Assembly: GCF_001975985.1 (NCBI RefSeq)
Contig: NZ_MTQF01000005.1
Span: 186,001-250,000, forward strand
Length of the DNA stretch: 64,000 nucleotides
Direction of reading: 5' to 3'
DNA from: [Flexibacter] sp. ATCC 35103
GTDB taxonomy: Bacteria > Bacteroidota > Bacteroidia > Flavobacteriales > Flavobacteriaceae
The notes below the pieces were generated by a model, which saw only the letters and a list, made by a program, of their open reading frames with translations, was not told the DNA's origin and ran no database searches. This document shows, one piece after another, positions 24,321 to 34,995 of this stretch (its first letter is position 1; every line of letters starts with the position of its first letter). The translations under genes were made by a program, and so were the position numbers.

Positions 24321-24692
24321 ATGGAAGTTACAGGAAAAGTAAAAGTGGTGAACCCAGAGCAACAAGTTAGTGCTGCATTCAAAAAAAGAGAGTTGGTTGT
24401 TACCACAGATGAGCAGTATCCACAGCATATTTTGATCGAATTTACGCAAGATAAATGTGATTTATTAAGTAGCTACAAACAAGGTGAGGCAGTAAAAGTT
24501 TCTATCAATTTAAGAGGAAGAGAATGGGTTAATCCACAAGGAGAAACCAGATATTTCAATAGTATTCAAGGTTGGAGAATCGAAAGATTGGCACCTGAAG
24601 GTCCTGGACAAACTCCTCCAATGCCTGCTGCAGAAGCTTTTGCACCAGCAACTAATTTAAACGAAGACGAACCAGACGATTTACCGTTCTAA
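24321..24692 (+). CDS. DUF3127 protein with SSB-like acidic tail
   Basis: The 123-aa protein belongs to DUF3127, a Bacteroidota family with a predicted OB-like beta domain (about residues 1-90: MEVTGKVKVV, KRELVVTTDEQYPQHILIEF, REWVNPQGETRYFNSIQGWRI). A Pro/Ala linker leads to the C-terminus EDEPDDLPF, very like the acidic tail of single-stranded DNA-binding protein that recruits repair and replication proteins. The role is inferred, not shown. It follows the flavin reductase gene and is closed by a long hairpin. Confidence 0.85.
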   Translation: MEVTGKVKVVNPEQQVSAAFKKRELVVTTDEQYPQHILIEFTQDKCDLLSSYKQGEAVKVSINLRGREWVNPQGETRYFNSIQGWRIERLAPEGPGQTPPMPAAEAFAPATNLNEDEPDDLPF

Positions 24693-24713
24693 TAAGTTTA
24701 AATCTCAAAAAAT

Positions 24714-24760
24714 AAATTCCAAATTCCAATTCATTTATTTGTAATTGGAATTTGGAATTT
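24714..24760 (+). terminator. long palindrome behind DUF3127 gene
   Basis: Arms of 18 bp (AAATTCCAAATTCCAATT and its exact complement) around an 11-bp loop, followed by TGTTTTT. It probably ends transcription; similar A/T-rich units (AATTTGGAATTT) occur in the tsf-rpsB spacer. Confidence 0.7.
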
Positions 24761-24780
24761 TGTTTTTACCGTCAGTTTTT

Positions 24781-24892
24781 GTCATTTCGATCCCGAAGCT
24801 TCGGGAGGAGAAATCACACAAGTAATTTGACAAAGATTGGCTATTTTGATTGCGGAGTTTCTCGTGAAGATTTCAACTTCGTCAAAATGACA
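24781..24892. repeat. dispersed repeat with GTCATT...AATGAC ends
   Basis: The segment begins GTCATTTCGA and ends TCAAAATGAC. It contains a perfect TCCCGAAG/CTTCGGGA palindrome (24791-24806) and GAAATC/GATTTC inner pairing. It belongs to the set of intergenic palindromes of this genome. Confidence 0.6.
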
Positions 24893-24937
24893 ATATTGAA
24901 TACAGATATTTAAGAAATTTAGAATTTTATCTAATAA

Positions 24938-25594
24938 ATGTACTACATAATCAAAGACTTATTTTTTCCTCCAGTTTCAGAGACCGATGAAGAAGGAATT
25001 CTTGCTATTGGTGGAGATTTAGATCCGGAAAGATTGAAATTAGCATACAAAAGCGGAATTTTTCCTTGGTTTAATGAAGGAGATCCAATTATTTGGTGGT
25101 CCCCGGATCCAAGAATGGTTTTATTTCTGGATGAATTGATTGTGTCTAAAAGTATGCGTAATATCCTGAATAGAAATCAGTTTAAAGTTACTTTTAACCA
25201 AAACTTTAGAGATGTAATTTCGAATTGTAAAAACATCACACGTGATGGGCAAAACGGAACCTGGATTTCAAACGAAATGGTTGATGCTTATTGTAAATTG
25301 AATGAACAGGGAATTGCAAAATCTATTGAGGTTTGGCAAGATGAGGTTTTGGTTGGAGGTTTATACGGTATCAATTTAGGACATGTTTTTTGCGGAGAAA
25401 GTATGTTCTCAAAAGTATCAAATGCATCAAAAGTAGCTTTCATTGCTTTGGTGAATCATTTAAAAAAAGAAAATTACAAGCTTTTGGATTGTCAGGTTTA
25501 CAACCCACATCTGGAAAGTTTAGGCTGCCGCGAAATTGATCGTGAAGAATTTATGTCTATATTAAAAAACAACAGCAATGAGCGCAATTTATAG
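24938..25594 (+). CDS. aat: leucyl/phenylalanyl-tRNA--protein transferase
   Basis: The 218-aa enzyme adds Leu or Phe from tRNA to the N-terminus of proteins with Arg/Lys ends, marking them for ClpAP-type degradation (N-end rule). Typical motifs are FPWFNEGDPIIWWSPDPR, NGTWISNEMVDAYCKL, GGLYGINLGHVFCGESMFS and LLDCQ near the C-terminus. Length is normal. The next gene overlaps its end by 17 bp. Confidence 0.96.
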   Translation: MYYIIKDLFFPPVSETDEEGILAIGGDLDPERLKLAYKSGIFPWFNEGDPIIWWSPDPRMVLFLDELIVSKSMRNILNRNQFKVTFNQNFRDVISNCKNITRDGQNGTWISNEMVDAYCKLNEQGIAKSIEVWQDEVLVGGLYGINLGHVFCGESMFSKVSNASKVAFIALVNHLKKENYKLLDCQVYNPHLESLGCREIDREEFMSILKNNSNERNL

Positions 25595-26372
25595 TGTAAA
25601 AGAAATTTATATCTATCCGATAAAAAGTTTGGCCGGAATTAGTTGTGAGAAAGCCTTAGCAGAAGAAATGGGCTTTGAAAATGACCGAAGATGGATGTTG
25701 ATTGATGGTGAAAATAAAATGATCACGCAGAGAGAACACCGAATCATGAGTCAGTTTTATCCGCAGATTTCAAATGGAAAAATTTCTATTACTTTTGAAA
25801 ATCAAAAGCATGAATTTTCTATTGATGAACATTTAGAAGATTCTTTAAAAGTAGATGTTTGGGATGATATAAGTGAAGTTGTTGAGGTAAATCAAGCCAC
25901 TTCAAAATGGTTTAGTGAGAGCTTGGGATTTGAATGTAAACTTGTTAAAATTATTAGAATTGGAGACCGCAAACATGAAAGTTCTAAATCAAAACAAATC
26001 TTCAACGTAAGTTTGGCTGACGGATATCCCTATTTATTAGTGGGAACTGAAAGTTTAGATTTTCTAAATGAAAAATTAGAAGATAAAATTACTGTTTTGA
26101 GATTTCGTCCCAATATTGTTATAAGTAGCCAAACTCCTCATGAAGAAGATGATTTTACGACTTTTAAGATTGGGGAAGTACAATTTAAAAATATCAAGCC
26201 TTGTGGAAGATGTATTATGGTAAATAATGATCCTCAAAACGGAAAATTAAAAAAAGAACCTTTAAAAACTTTAAGTAAATATCGAGTAGTAGATAATTCT
26301 GTTTTATTTGGGACCAATCTTGTGAGTTTAAACTCGGGAATTATTACAGTTGGAGACGAGATTGTTTTCTAA
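25578..26372 (+). CDS. MOSC domain protein (YcbX-like)
   Basis: The 264-aa protein joins an N-terminal beta-barrel domain (about residues 5-120, IYIYPIKSLAGIS) to a C-terminal MOSC domain. It carries RFRPNIVI and the conserved KPCGRCIMV cysteine region, the probable ligand for a molybdenum cofactor. YcbX-like proteins reduce N-hydroxylated compounds with an electron-donor partner; here no ferredoxin domain is attached. Its start lies inside aat. It converges with thiF, overlapping its 3' end by 4 bp. Confidence 0.9.
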   Translation: MSAIYSVKEIYIYPIKSLAGISCEKALAEEMGFENDRRWMLIDGENKMITQREHRIMSQFYPQISNGKISITFENQKHEFSIDEHLEDSLKVDVWDDISEVVEVNQATSKWFSESLGFECKLVKIIRIGDRKHESSKSKQIFNVSLADGYPYLLVGTESLDFLNEKLEDKITVLRFRPNIVISSQTPHEEDDFTTFKIGEVQFKNIKPCGRCIMVNNDPQNGKLKKEPLKTLSKYRVVDNSVLFGTNLVSLNSGIITVGDEIVF

Positions 26373-27079
26373 AAATTTAGTTTTGTAAAACTCCAATCCA
26401 GCATATTAAAAAGTACGAGTTCGTTTTTTAAAGTTGGTAATTCTAAAATTAATTTTAGCGTTTCATGTGCCATCATTGTACCAATAATTCCTGGTACACT
26501 TCCTAAAACGCCATTCATATTACAATTGGGAACATCTTTTGGATCTGGCATTTCCGGAAATAAATCACGCAAATTTTTACTTCCGTTATGATTAAAAACA
26601 GCAATCTGACCTTCAAATCTTAGAATACTTCCATATACTAATGTTTTTTGTAAAGTAACACAAGTATCATTTACTAAATAACGTGTTGTAAAATTATCTG
26701 AACCATCTACTATAATATCATATTGTTGAATAATTTGAGATGCATTTTGAATTGTCAGTTTTTCTGAAATTGCGATTACCTCAATTAACGGATTTAGTTT
26801 TGAAATTACTTCTTGGGCAACTAGAACTTTTTCCTTTCCAATTTCATTTTCGGTATATAAAATCTGTCGGTGCAAATTGTGAATTTCAATGGTGTCGAAA
26901 TCCATAATTCCAATAAAACCAACTCCTGCCGTGGCAATATATTGTAGGATTGGACAACCTAAACCTCCGGCGCCAATAACTAACACTTTTGCTTTTTTTA
27001 GTTTTTCCTGCCCTTCGTCACCAATTTCAGGTAATATGGTTTGTCTGTTATAGCGAAGGAATTCTTGTATAATGCTCAT
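26369..27079 (-). CDS. thiF: ThiF-type adenylyltransferase (HesA/MoeB/ThiF family)
   Basis: The 236-aa protein adenylates the C-terminus of the sulfur carrier ThiS. The Rossmann ATP-binding segment VIGAGGLGCPILQYIA, DFDTIEIHNLHRQILY and the DGSDNF motif are all present. CxxC zinc pairs of E. coli ThiF are not visible, and it is at the short end of the family. It is the last gene of the thi operon, 61 bp after thiH, which favours ThiF over MoeB. Confidence 0.9.
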   Translation of the reverse strand: MSIIQEFLRYNRQTILPEIGDEGQEKLKKAKVLVIGAGGLGCPILQYIATAGVGFIGIMDFDTIEIHNLHRQILYTENEIGKEKVLVAQEVISKLNPLIEVIAISEKLTIQNASQIIQQYDIIVDGSDNFTTRYLVNDTCVTLQKTLVYGSILRFEGQIAVFNHNGSKNLRDLFPEMPDPKDVPNCNMNGVLGSVPGIIGTMMAHETLKLILELPTLKNELVLFNMLDWSFTKLNF

Positions 27080-27140
27080 TTTGCAATTTTAGATTGTTGA
27101 TTTTATATTGTTAGAGTTTGGAATTTGAATATTGCAATTT

Positions 27141-28253
27141 TTAAATAAAACTCTTATCCCAATCTTTCCAAACGGGTTCATATCCTGAATTCGTTATAAT
27201 TTGGGCGATTTCTTTTGCTGAACGTTCGTCACTGATTTCAAATTGTTCTAATGATTGCGGATCAACCACATAACCACCCGGATTTGTTTTAGATCCTGCG
27301 CTCATACTCGTAACACCAATTGGGATGATATTGTTTCTGAATTTTTCATTTTCCCGGGTCGAAATTGAGATTTCAAGATCTTCATTCCATAAGCGATACG
27401 CACAAATAAGTTGGGTTAAATCTTTATCATCCATAATAAAATTAGGTTCGATAATGCCTTCGGCAGGACGTAATCTGGGGAAAGAAACAGAATATTTAGT
27501 TTGCCAATATTTCTTCTGAAGATAATCCAGATGTAAAGCATTAAAAAAACTATCCGTTCGCCAATCTTCCAAACCTAATAAAACGCCCAAACCTATTTTG
27601 TGTATTCCAGCTGTTCCAATTCGGTCAGGAGTTTCTAATCGGTAATCAAAATTTGATTTTTTACCTTTTGTATGATACTTTTTATAAACCTCCTGATGGT
27701 AGGTTTCCTGATAAACCAGAACAGAATATACGCCAGCTTCATGCAAACGCACATAATCTTCTGTAGAAAGCGGTTGAACTTCAACAGAAATAATCGAAAA
27801 TTGCTTTCTAATTAAAGCAATCGCATTCAGGAAATAATTAATATTTACGGTATAATTTGCTTCACCTGTAACCAATAAAACATGATCAAAACCCACATTT
27901 TTTAAAGCTTCAACTTCAAGTTTAATTTCGGCATCAGAAAGTGTTTTTCGTTTGATTTTATTGTCTAAACTAAAACCACAATAGGTACAAATGTTCTGAC
28001 ATTCGTTGCTTAAATAAAGCGGAGCATACATTTGAATTGTCTTGCCAAAACGTTTTTTAGTAATTTCATGGCATTGCTGCGCCATTTGCTCCAAATAATT
28101 TTGTGCAGCAGGAGAAATCAAAACCAAAAAGTCATCAAGATTTCGTTTGGTTTTAGACAAAACACGTTCGACATCTTTTGATGAGGTTTGGTATATTTTA
28201 GATTGAATGGAATCCCAGTTATATTGTTCAAAAACTGATTTAAATGTTTTCAT
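27141..28253 (-). CDS. thiH: 2-iminoacetate synthase (radical SAM)
   Basis: The 370-aa radical SAM enzyme splits tyrosine to dehydroglycine for thiazole formation. The iron-sulfur motif CQNICTYC provides C85, C89 and C92. SVEVQPLSTEDYVRLHEAG and YQETYH are conserved ThiH stretches. Presence of ThiH rather than the oxidase ThiO indicates the anaerobic-type, tyrosine-dependent route. It lies between thiG and thiF in the thi operon. Confidence 0.95.
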   Translation of the reverse strand: MKTFKSVFEQYNWDSIQSKIYQTSSKDVERVLSKTKRNLDDFLVLISPAAQNYLEQMAQQCHEITKKRFGKTIQMYAPLYLSNECQNICTYCGFSLDNKIKRKTLSDAEIKLEVEALKNVGFDHVLLVTGEANYTVNINYFLNAIALIRKQFSIISVEVQPLSTEDYVRLHEAGVYSVLVYQETYHQEVYKKYHTKGKKSNFDYRLETPDRIGTAGIHKIGLGVLLGLEDWRTDSFFNALHLDYLQKKYWQTKYSVSFPRLRPAEGIIEPNFIMDDKDLTQLICAYRLWNEDLEISISTRENEKFRNNIIPIGVTSMSAGSKTNPGGYVVDPQSLEQFEISDERSAKEIAQIITNSGYEPVWKDWDKSFI

Positions 28254-28281
28254 TGGATTGTGTTTTAACTGCGAGTTTTTT

Positions 28282-28397
28282 TACCGCAGAGTACGCTAAG
28301 ATTTACGCAAAGTTCGCTAAGCTTTGTGTTCTTTATGTTTGTCTAAAAGTTCGCAAAGCTTAGCGAACTTTGCGAAAAAACCTTGTGAACTTTGCGG
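28282..28397. repeat. large palindrome in thiG-thiH spacer
   Basis: Arms at 28306-28326 and 28352-28374 (CGCAAAGTTCGCTAAGCTTTG and its complement, 21 bp exact), with outer partial pairing CCGCAGAGT/ACTTTGCGG. It starts at the thiG stop codon, so the hairpin would form within the operon mRNA. Confidence 0.8.
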
Positions 28398-29177
28398 TTA
28401 AATATCATAAAGAAATGATGTCAAAGGACTAGAAGCCACAGCATAATTTTGTTGGTTTGCAATTTTAGCTTCAAAAGCCTTTCTACCCGCAATGACAGCT
28501 TCCTTAAAAGCCTCAGCCATTAATTTTGGATTTCCGGCAACGGCAATTGCGGTATTTACTAAAACAGCATCGGCACCAATTTCCATTGCTTTTGCCGCGT
28601 CTGATGGAGCGCCAATTCCGGCATCTACAATTACAGGAACGTTACTTTGTTCGATAATAATTTCTAAAAAATCTATTGTTTTAAGACCTTTATTACTGCC
28701 AATTGGAGAACCTAAAGGCATAACAGCCGTTGTTCCTGCGCTTTCTAAATGTTTACATAAAACAGGATCTGCATGAATGTAAGGCAGGACAAAAAAGCCA
28801 AGTTTAGCCAGTTCTTCGGTTGCTTTTAAAGTTTCGATAGGATCCGGCATTAAGTATTTTGGATCAGGATGAATCTCTAATTTTATCCAATTTGTTTCTA
28901 AGGCTTCACGTGCTAATTGAGCAGCAAAAACAGCTTCTTTGGCATTTCTGGCACCCGAAGTATTAGGCAATAAATTGATGTTTGGATGTTTTAAATGCGA
29001 TAAAATAACATCTGTTTCTGTCTCGAGATCGATACGTTTTAAGGCAACGGTAACCAATTCGCTTTCAGAAGCCAGAATAGCTTCTTCCATTTCAAGGTTC
29101 GAACCAAATTTTCCCGTTCCTAAAAACAAACGAGATTTAAAGGTTTTATCTCCAATGTTAAACAATGACGTTTGCAT
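28398..29177 (-). CDS. thiG: thiazole synthase
   Basis: The 259-aa TIM-barrel enzyme forms the thiazole phosphate from deoxyxylulose phosphate, dehydroglycine and ThiS-thiocarboxylate. The Schiff-base lysine is probably K99 in NWIKLEI. The phosphate-binding motifs [12 protein letters not shown] and [16 protein letters not shown] are intact. Its start overlaps the end of thiE by 20 bp, indicating coupled translation. Confidence 0.96.
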   Translation of the reverse strand: MQTSLFNIGDKTFKSRLFLGTGKFGSNLEMEEAILASESELVTVALKRIDLETETDVILSHLKHPNINLLPNTSGARNAKEAVFAAQLAREALETNWIKLEIHPDPKYLMPDPIETLKATEELAKLGFFVLPYIHADPVLCKHLESAGTTAVMPLGSPIGSNKGLKTIDFLEIIIEQSNVPVIVDAGIGAPSDAAKAMEIGADAVLVNTAIAVAGNPKLMAEAFKEAVIAGRKAFEAKIANQQNYAVASSPLTSFLYDI

Positions 29178-29796
29178 ATAACTTTTCGTTTAATTGTTGA
29201 ATTAATTTTTTCTTTTCGTCGCTTTCCGTGATCATTCCGGAAACGGCAATTCCGTGAATTCCAGTTTCCATTAGCGGACTTATATCTTTTAAATTGATTC
29301 CGCCAATGGCATAAACCGGAATTGAAATTTTGTTTTTTTTCATTTTTTGAAGAATCTCAAAATAACCGGATAAACCTAAAATGGGACTTAATTTTTCTTT
29401 TGTAGCAGTAAATCTAAAAGGACCTAAACCAATATAATCACAGCCATTTTTTACGTGATTTTCAATGTCTTCAAAAGTATTTGCTGTTCCTCCAATGATT
29501 TTTGTGTTTCCCAGAATTGCTCTGGCTTCGGCAATATTCATATCGGTTAAACCTAAATGTACTCCGTCTGCTGCAATTTGTTGAGCGAGATATAGATTGT
29601 CGTTTACGATAAAATTAGCGAGATATTCTTCGCATAAAAATTTTACCGCTTCCGCTAAAGCAAAAGTGTCTTTGGCAGTTTGATTTTTGAAACGCATTTG
29701 TACCCAATCACATCCGGCATCGAGTGCATGATGAATATTATACAATTGTTCTTCGATTGTTTTTCCCTGTGAGATGTATTGCAATTTATTGTACAT
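29158..29796 (-). CDS. thiE: thiamine phosphate synthase
   Basis: The 212-aa TIM-barrel enzyme joins the HMP pyrophosphate and thiazole phosphate moieties. It shows [32 protein letters not shown] (the NDR-like and HLG motifs), [13 protein letters not shown] and YAIGGIN. It overlaps thiD upstream and thiG downstream. A second, more divergent ThiE-like protein is encoded at 30508-31095; this one has the better conserved active site. Confidence 0.93.
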   Translation of the reverse strand: MYNKLQYISQGKTIEEQLYNIHHALDAGCDWVQMRFKNQTAKDTFALAEAVKFLCEEYLANFIVNDNLYLAQQIAADGVHLGLTDMNIAEARAILGNTKIIGGTANTFEDIENHVKNGCDYIGLGPFRFTATKEKLSPILGLSGYFEILQKMKKNKISIPVYAIGGINLKDISPLMETGIHGIAVSGMITESDEKKKLIQQLNEKLYANVIV

Positions 29797-30541
29797 AATG
29801 ATATCCGATTAATGTTGAAGTTGAGCTCAGGTATTTTTCTATGTAGGTTTTGGCATTTTTACAAGCCTCTTTTGGAGTTTGATTCAATGCGAGATTTGCG
29901 GCGATTGCTGATGATAAAACACAGCCGGAACCATGTTTTTCAACGCATTTTTTTTCTGAGGGCAATAAATCAATAATTTCATTTTTCAAGAACAAACGAT
30001 CAGTGCCAATTTCAGCTGAATTATGTCCTCCTTTTAGCAAAATATTAGTTGGCATTTCATTTTGTAACCAAAGTTTTTCTGAAACAAAACCGGGGAATAA
30101 AATTTCTATTTCATTATAGTTTGGCGTAATCAATTCGATTTTAGATAGAATGTTATTCAAGTCTAATCGATCTTCAATTTTAATGAACTCAAATTCTGTT
30201 GTCGATTTTAAAACCGGATCCCAAACAATTTTGGTAGTTGGAGATAGTAGTTTTATAGTCGAAAGAATTCGGTTTAAATAATGTAAAGAAGGAACGATTC
30301 CAATTTTTACTGTACTGATTTTATAATTTTGAAATAAGGTTTCAATAGAACGAATTACAAAATTTACATTTGTCCATTCAATGTCAAAAAACTCATTTTC
30401 AGTCTGAATTGTGTTTGCAGTTGTAATTGCAAAACCAGTTACCTGATGTTGTTCAAATGTTTTGATATCAGCCAAAACACCAGCGCCACCAGTTGGGTCA
30501 AAGCCCGCTATAGTGAGTGCGAAAGGACGATTTTGTGGCAT
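29786..30541 (-). CDS. thiD: hydroxymethylpyrimidine/phosphomethylpyrimidine kinase
   Basis: The 251-aa ribokinase-fold enzyme phosphorylates HMP twice to the pyrophosphate. AGFDPTGGAGVLADIKTFEQ at the N-terminus and KHGSGCVLSSAIAANLA at the C-terminal nucleotide site (the GSGC anion hole) are diagnostic. Its start lies 34 bp inside the preceding ThiE-like gene and its end overlaps thiE by 11 bp. Confidence 0.95.
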   Translation of the reverse strand: MPQNRPFALTIAGFDPTGGAGVLADIKTFEQHQVTGFAITTANTIQTENEFFDIEWTNVNFVIRSIETLFQNYKISTVKIGIVPSLHYLNRILSTIKLLSPTTKIVWDPVLKSTTEFEFIKIEDRLDLNNILSKIELITPNYNEIEILFPGFVSEKLWLQNEMPTNILLKGGHNSAEIGTDRLFLKNEIIDLLPSEKKCVEKHGSGCVLSSAIAANLALNQTPKEACKNAKTYIEKYLSSTSTLIGYHYVQ

Positions 30542-31095
30542 AATTTGAATTGTTTTATTGGGTTTTTATGATTCCAAATGGTACCTAAAAGCGCTACATT
30601 GTCAAAACCGTTTTCAAGTGTTTTTTTGATGTTTTCAGAATTAATTCCGCCCAAAGCGATGACTTTTGTTTTGTTATTAGTTCTTGATTTTAATGCTTCA
30701 AAAAGGTTTTCTTTCGGATGATAATCTTCCTTAGAAATACTCGAAAAAACGGGACTTAAAAAAGCGTAATCAAAATTTTCCAATGAATTGAAATCTTCAA
30801 TTGAATGTGTTGATGTTGAAAATATCTTTTGATCCGGATTAACTAAAAAACTATTCTTTCTGTCCTTTTCTGAAAAATGAATTCTATTAATTCCCGAATC
30901 TTCTGCCAATTGATGATGATTGTGTAAAACTAGATTCGACCGATATTCTAATTTTATCTGCTTAATAAATTCCACCATTTCAATCTCAGAAAAAACAGGT
31001 TTTCGAATATGAAGTAAAGATAATCCTTCTTCAAATAAAGAATCAATTAAGCTGATTTCATTTGCAATAGCAGAAGGATTTGTAATTACAATCAT
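30508..31095 (-). CDS. ThiE/TenI-like protein
   Basis: The 195-aa protein has the ThiE/TenI TIM-barrel fold (SLLHIRKP, LVLHNHHQLAEDSGINRIHFSE, YAFLSPVFSSISKEDYHP, KVIALGGIN) but differs from true ThiE: the RxK/NDR-type substrate residues are replaced. It could be a TenI-type thiazole tautomerase or a second thiamine phosphate synthase. It lies between thiC and thiD in the operon, overlapping thiD by 34 bp, so a thiamin role is near certain while the exact step is not. Confidence 0.85.
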   Translation of the reverse strand: MIVITNPSAIANEISLIDSLFEEGLSLLHIRKPVFSEIEMVEFIKQIKLEYRSNLVLHNHHQLAEDSGINRIHFSEKDRKNSFLVNPDQKIFSTSTHSIEDFNSLENFDYAFLSPVFSSISKEDYHPKENLFEALKSRTNNKTKVIALGGINSENIKKTLENGFDNVALLGTIWNHKNPIKQFKLCHKIVLSHSL

Positions 31096-31198
31096 ATTTT
31101 GTGAAATGTTATTTGTGAGATGTTAGAAGTGAAATGTTGTTTGTAAAATGTGAAATGACATAATGTTTTACATCTCACATTTTACAGAAAACTTCTCA

Positions 31199-33288
<2,090 letters not shown>

Positions 33289-33495
33289 TTATCCACCTTG
33301 TGTTGCTGAAATGATTAAAATTTCGTCGGTTTCTTGTACAAGATGTTGGTTCCAATTGAGTTTTGGAACGACAGTATTATTTACGGCAACAGCAATTCCG
33401 TTTTGTTTATTGGGAATTTCGAGATCGAGCAATGATTGAACGCTTAGCGATTCAGCATTGAAATGTTTGATTTGTTGGTTGATTTTTAGTTCCAT
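33289..33495 (-). CDS. thiS: sulfur carrier protein ThiS
   Basis: The 68-aa ubiquitin-like protein ends in ATQGG, the Gly-Gly tail that is adenylated by ThiF and thiocarboxylated. It has VAVNNTVVPKLNW and DEILIISATQGG as expected. It is the first gene behind the TPP riboswitch; an AAAAGGA ribosome-binding site lies close before the ATG. Confidence 0.95.
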   Translation of the reverse strand: MELKINQQIKHFNAESLSVQSLLDLEIPNKQNGIAVAVNNTVVPKLNWNQHLVQETDEILIISATQGG

Positions 33496-33515
33496 TCCTT
33501 TTAAGTTTAGTTAAT

Positions 33516-33543
33516 GTAGAGATGCACAGCAGTGCATCTAAAC
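33516..33543. repeat. dispersed palindrome inside thi leader
   Basis: Copy of the repeat family with arms AGATGCAC and GTGCATCT, located between the TPP riboswitch and thiS, so it is part of the operon leader RNA. Confidence 0.75.
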
Positions 33544-33593
33544 CTTAGGAATGGCTACAATTGCGCATAAAAATGCGCGCAGAAGTCATCTTA

Positions 33594-33674
33594 CTTTTCC
33601 CTACGCTAGTATGAACTAGATCAGGTTCAGAGGGTAAAATCTCAGCCTACAATGTTGTAGACACCCCTAAAGTG
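33594..33674 (-). ncRNA. TPP riboswitch (THI element) of the thi operon
   Basis: On the minus strand: AGGGGTG, a P3-region stem (CTACAACATTGTAG), GGCTGAGATTTTACCC, CTGAACCTGATCTAG and the closing GTAGGGAAAA. It lies about 100 bp before thiS. A GCGCAT-TTTT-ATGCGC hairpin (33563-33580) between it and thiS could be part of the expression platform. It should repress the operon when thiamin pyrophosphate is ample. Confidence 0.96.
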
Positions 33675-33679
33675 TGAAG

Positions 33680-33687
33680 CAAATATA
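33680..33687 (-). promoter_or_regulatory. -7 box of thi operon
   Basis: On the minus strand TATATTTG lies just upstream of the riboswitch and would start the transcript at its 5' stem. Confidence 0.55.
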
Positions 33688-33778
33688 TGTAAAAATTGTT
33701 TTGTTGTTTAAAAAAGTTTCAAGTTTCAGTTTTCAGGTTTTTATAAAACTGAAAATTGGCACCGAAAACTGTGACTGA

Positions 33779-34339
33779 TTACTGGGCTCTTTTCCAGCAA
33801 TCTTCGATATGATCGTTGACCATTCCGGTGGCTTGCATGTGTGCATAAATCACGGTGGAACCTACAAATTTGAATCCTCTTTTCTTTAAATCTTTGCTAA
33901 TTTCATCTGAAAGTGGAGTAGTAGCCGGAACATCTTTTAAGGATTTTGGATTATTATTGATGGGTTTTCCGTTGGTGAATTTCCAGATATAATCAGAGAA
34001 ACTTCCAAATTCATCTTGAATTTTCATGAAGGCCTGAGCGTTTGAAACTGCTGATTTTACTTTGAGTTTATTGCGGATGATTCCGGTGTTTTGTAATAAT
34101 TCTTCAATTTTATCTTCGGAATAATTGGCTATTTTTTTATAATCGAAATGATCGAATGCTGCTCTGAAATTTTCTCTTTTGTTTAAAATTGTAATCCAGC
34201 TTAAACCTGCCTGAAAGGTTTCCAGAATTAAAAACTCGAATAAAGTAGGATCGTCATAAACCGGAACGCCCCATTCTTCGTCATGGTATTTTTTGTATAA
34301 ATCGCTTGCTGAGCACCAGCCGCATCTTATTTGTTCCAT
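33779..34339 (-). CDS. tag: DNA-3-methyladenine glycosylase I
   Basis: The 186-aa enzyme removes 3-methyladenine from DNA. It starts with RCGWCSASDLYKKYHDEEWGVP and has LFEFLILETFQAGLSWITIL, RNKLKVKSAVSNAQ and a C-terminal GSTVIYAHMQATGMVNDH, all characteristic of Tag. The zinc ligands near the N-terminus (C6, C9) and the C-terminal His residues are retained. It adds to the alkylation-repair genes at 3.4-6.7 kb but is separately placed. Confidence 0.95.
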   Translation of the reverse strand: MEQIRCGWCSASDLYKKYHDEEWGVPVYDDPTLFEFLILETFQAGLSWITILNKRENFRAAFDHFDYKKIANYSEDKIEELLQNTGIIRNKLKVKSAVSNAQAFMKIQDEFGSFSDYIWKFTNGKPINNNPKSLKDVPATTPLSDEISKDLKKRGFKFVGSTVIYAHMQATGMVNDHIEDCWKRAQ

Positions 34340-34360
34340 TTTTTTATTTCAAATGTATAA

Positions 34361-34382
34361 AAAAACCTCAAACGTGAGGTTT
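34361..34382 (-). terminator. terminator of the lipocalin-like lipoprotein gene
   Basis: Stem AAACCTCA / TGAGGTTT followed on the minus strand by a T-run. Confidence 0.8.
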
Positions 34383-34412
34383 GAGGTTTAAATAAATAAT
34401 TGCTTAGAATTA

Positions 34413-34853
34413 TTATTTTCTTTCAAAAAGAGTAATGATAATCATAGAGTTTGTATCATCAATTTTTTCAGTATATTTTACTTTTAAAGAAGATTTATTC
34501 AATTCCATAATTTCTACTGTATTTACTTCAGTTTCTCCATCATATGTTGTTGATAAAATCTTATCTTTTAATGTCCAGGTTCCTTTATCAGTTAAAGGTG
34601 TACATTTATTGTTTTGAAATTCATATTCAAGCTCAGTAAATTTTCCACCACTTGTATATTCAATATAATCGCTGTCACATTTTCCTTCATTTGGAATATT
34701 AACTAATACTTCTTGTCCGTTAACAACGCTTCCCATTTTTATAGGTGCCCATTTTCCTTCAATAGATCCTGAGTTATCATCGTCACTGCTACAAGATACA
34801 CTTGCTAATCCTAATGTCAATACTGACAAAAATAAAATGCTTAGTTTTTTCAT
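34413..34853 (-). CDS. lipocalin-like surface lipoprotein
   Basis: The 146-aa lipoprotein has a signal peptide ending in ASVSC (Cys about residue 21) followed by SSDDDNS, the acidic pattern that acts as a lipoprotein surface-export signal in Bacteroidota. The body (IEGKWAPIKMG, GKFTELEYEF, GTWTLKDKILSTTY, KVKYTE) is a typical small lipocalin-like beta barrel of Flavobacteria. The ligand is unknown. It has its own terminator and no partner gene. Confidence 0.8.
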   Translation of the reverse strand: MKKLSILFLSVLTLGLASVSCSSDDDNSGSIEGKWAPIKMGSVVNGQEVLVNIPNEGKCDSDYIEYTSGGKFTELEYEFQNNKCTPLTDKGTWTLKDKILSTTYDGETEVNTVEIMELNKSSLKVKYTEKIDDTNSMIIITLFERK

Positions 34854-34995
34854 TTTTTTGTTGATTTTATTTGTTAAAAATTCGTTAACAAAAGTAAAAT
34901 CTTTTTCTCTAAAACCAAAACTTAAGCAGGATTTTTCGTGTTTATTTTTGCTAAAAATTAAAGTATTGAAAATGAGACTTTTTATTTAAGATAAA

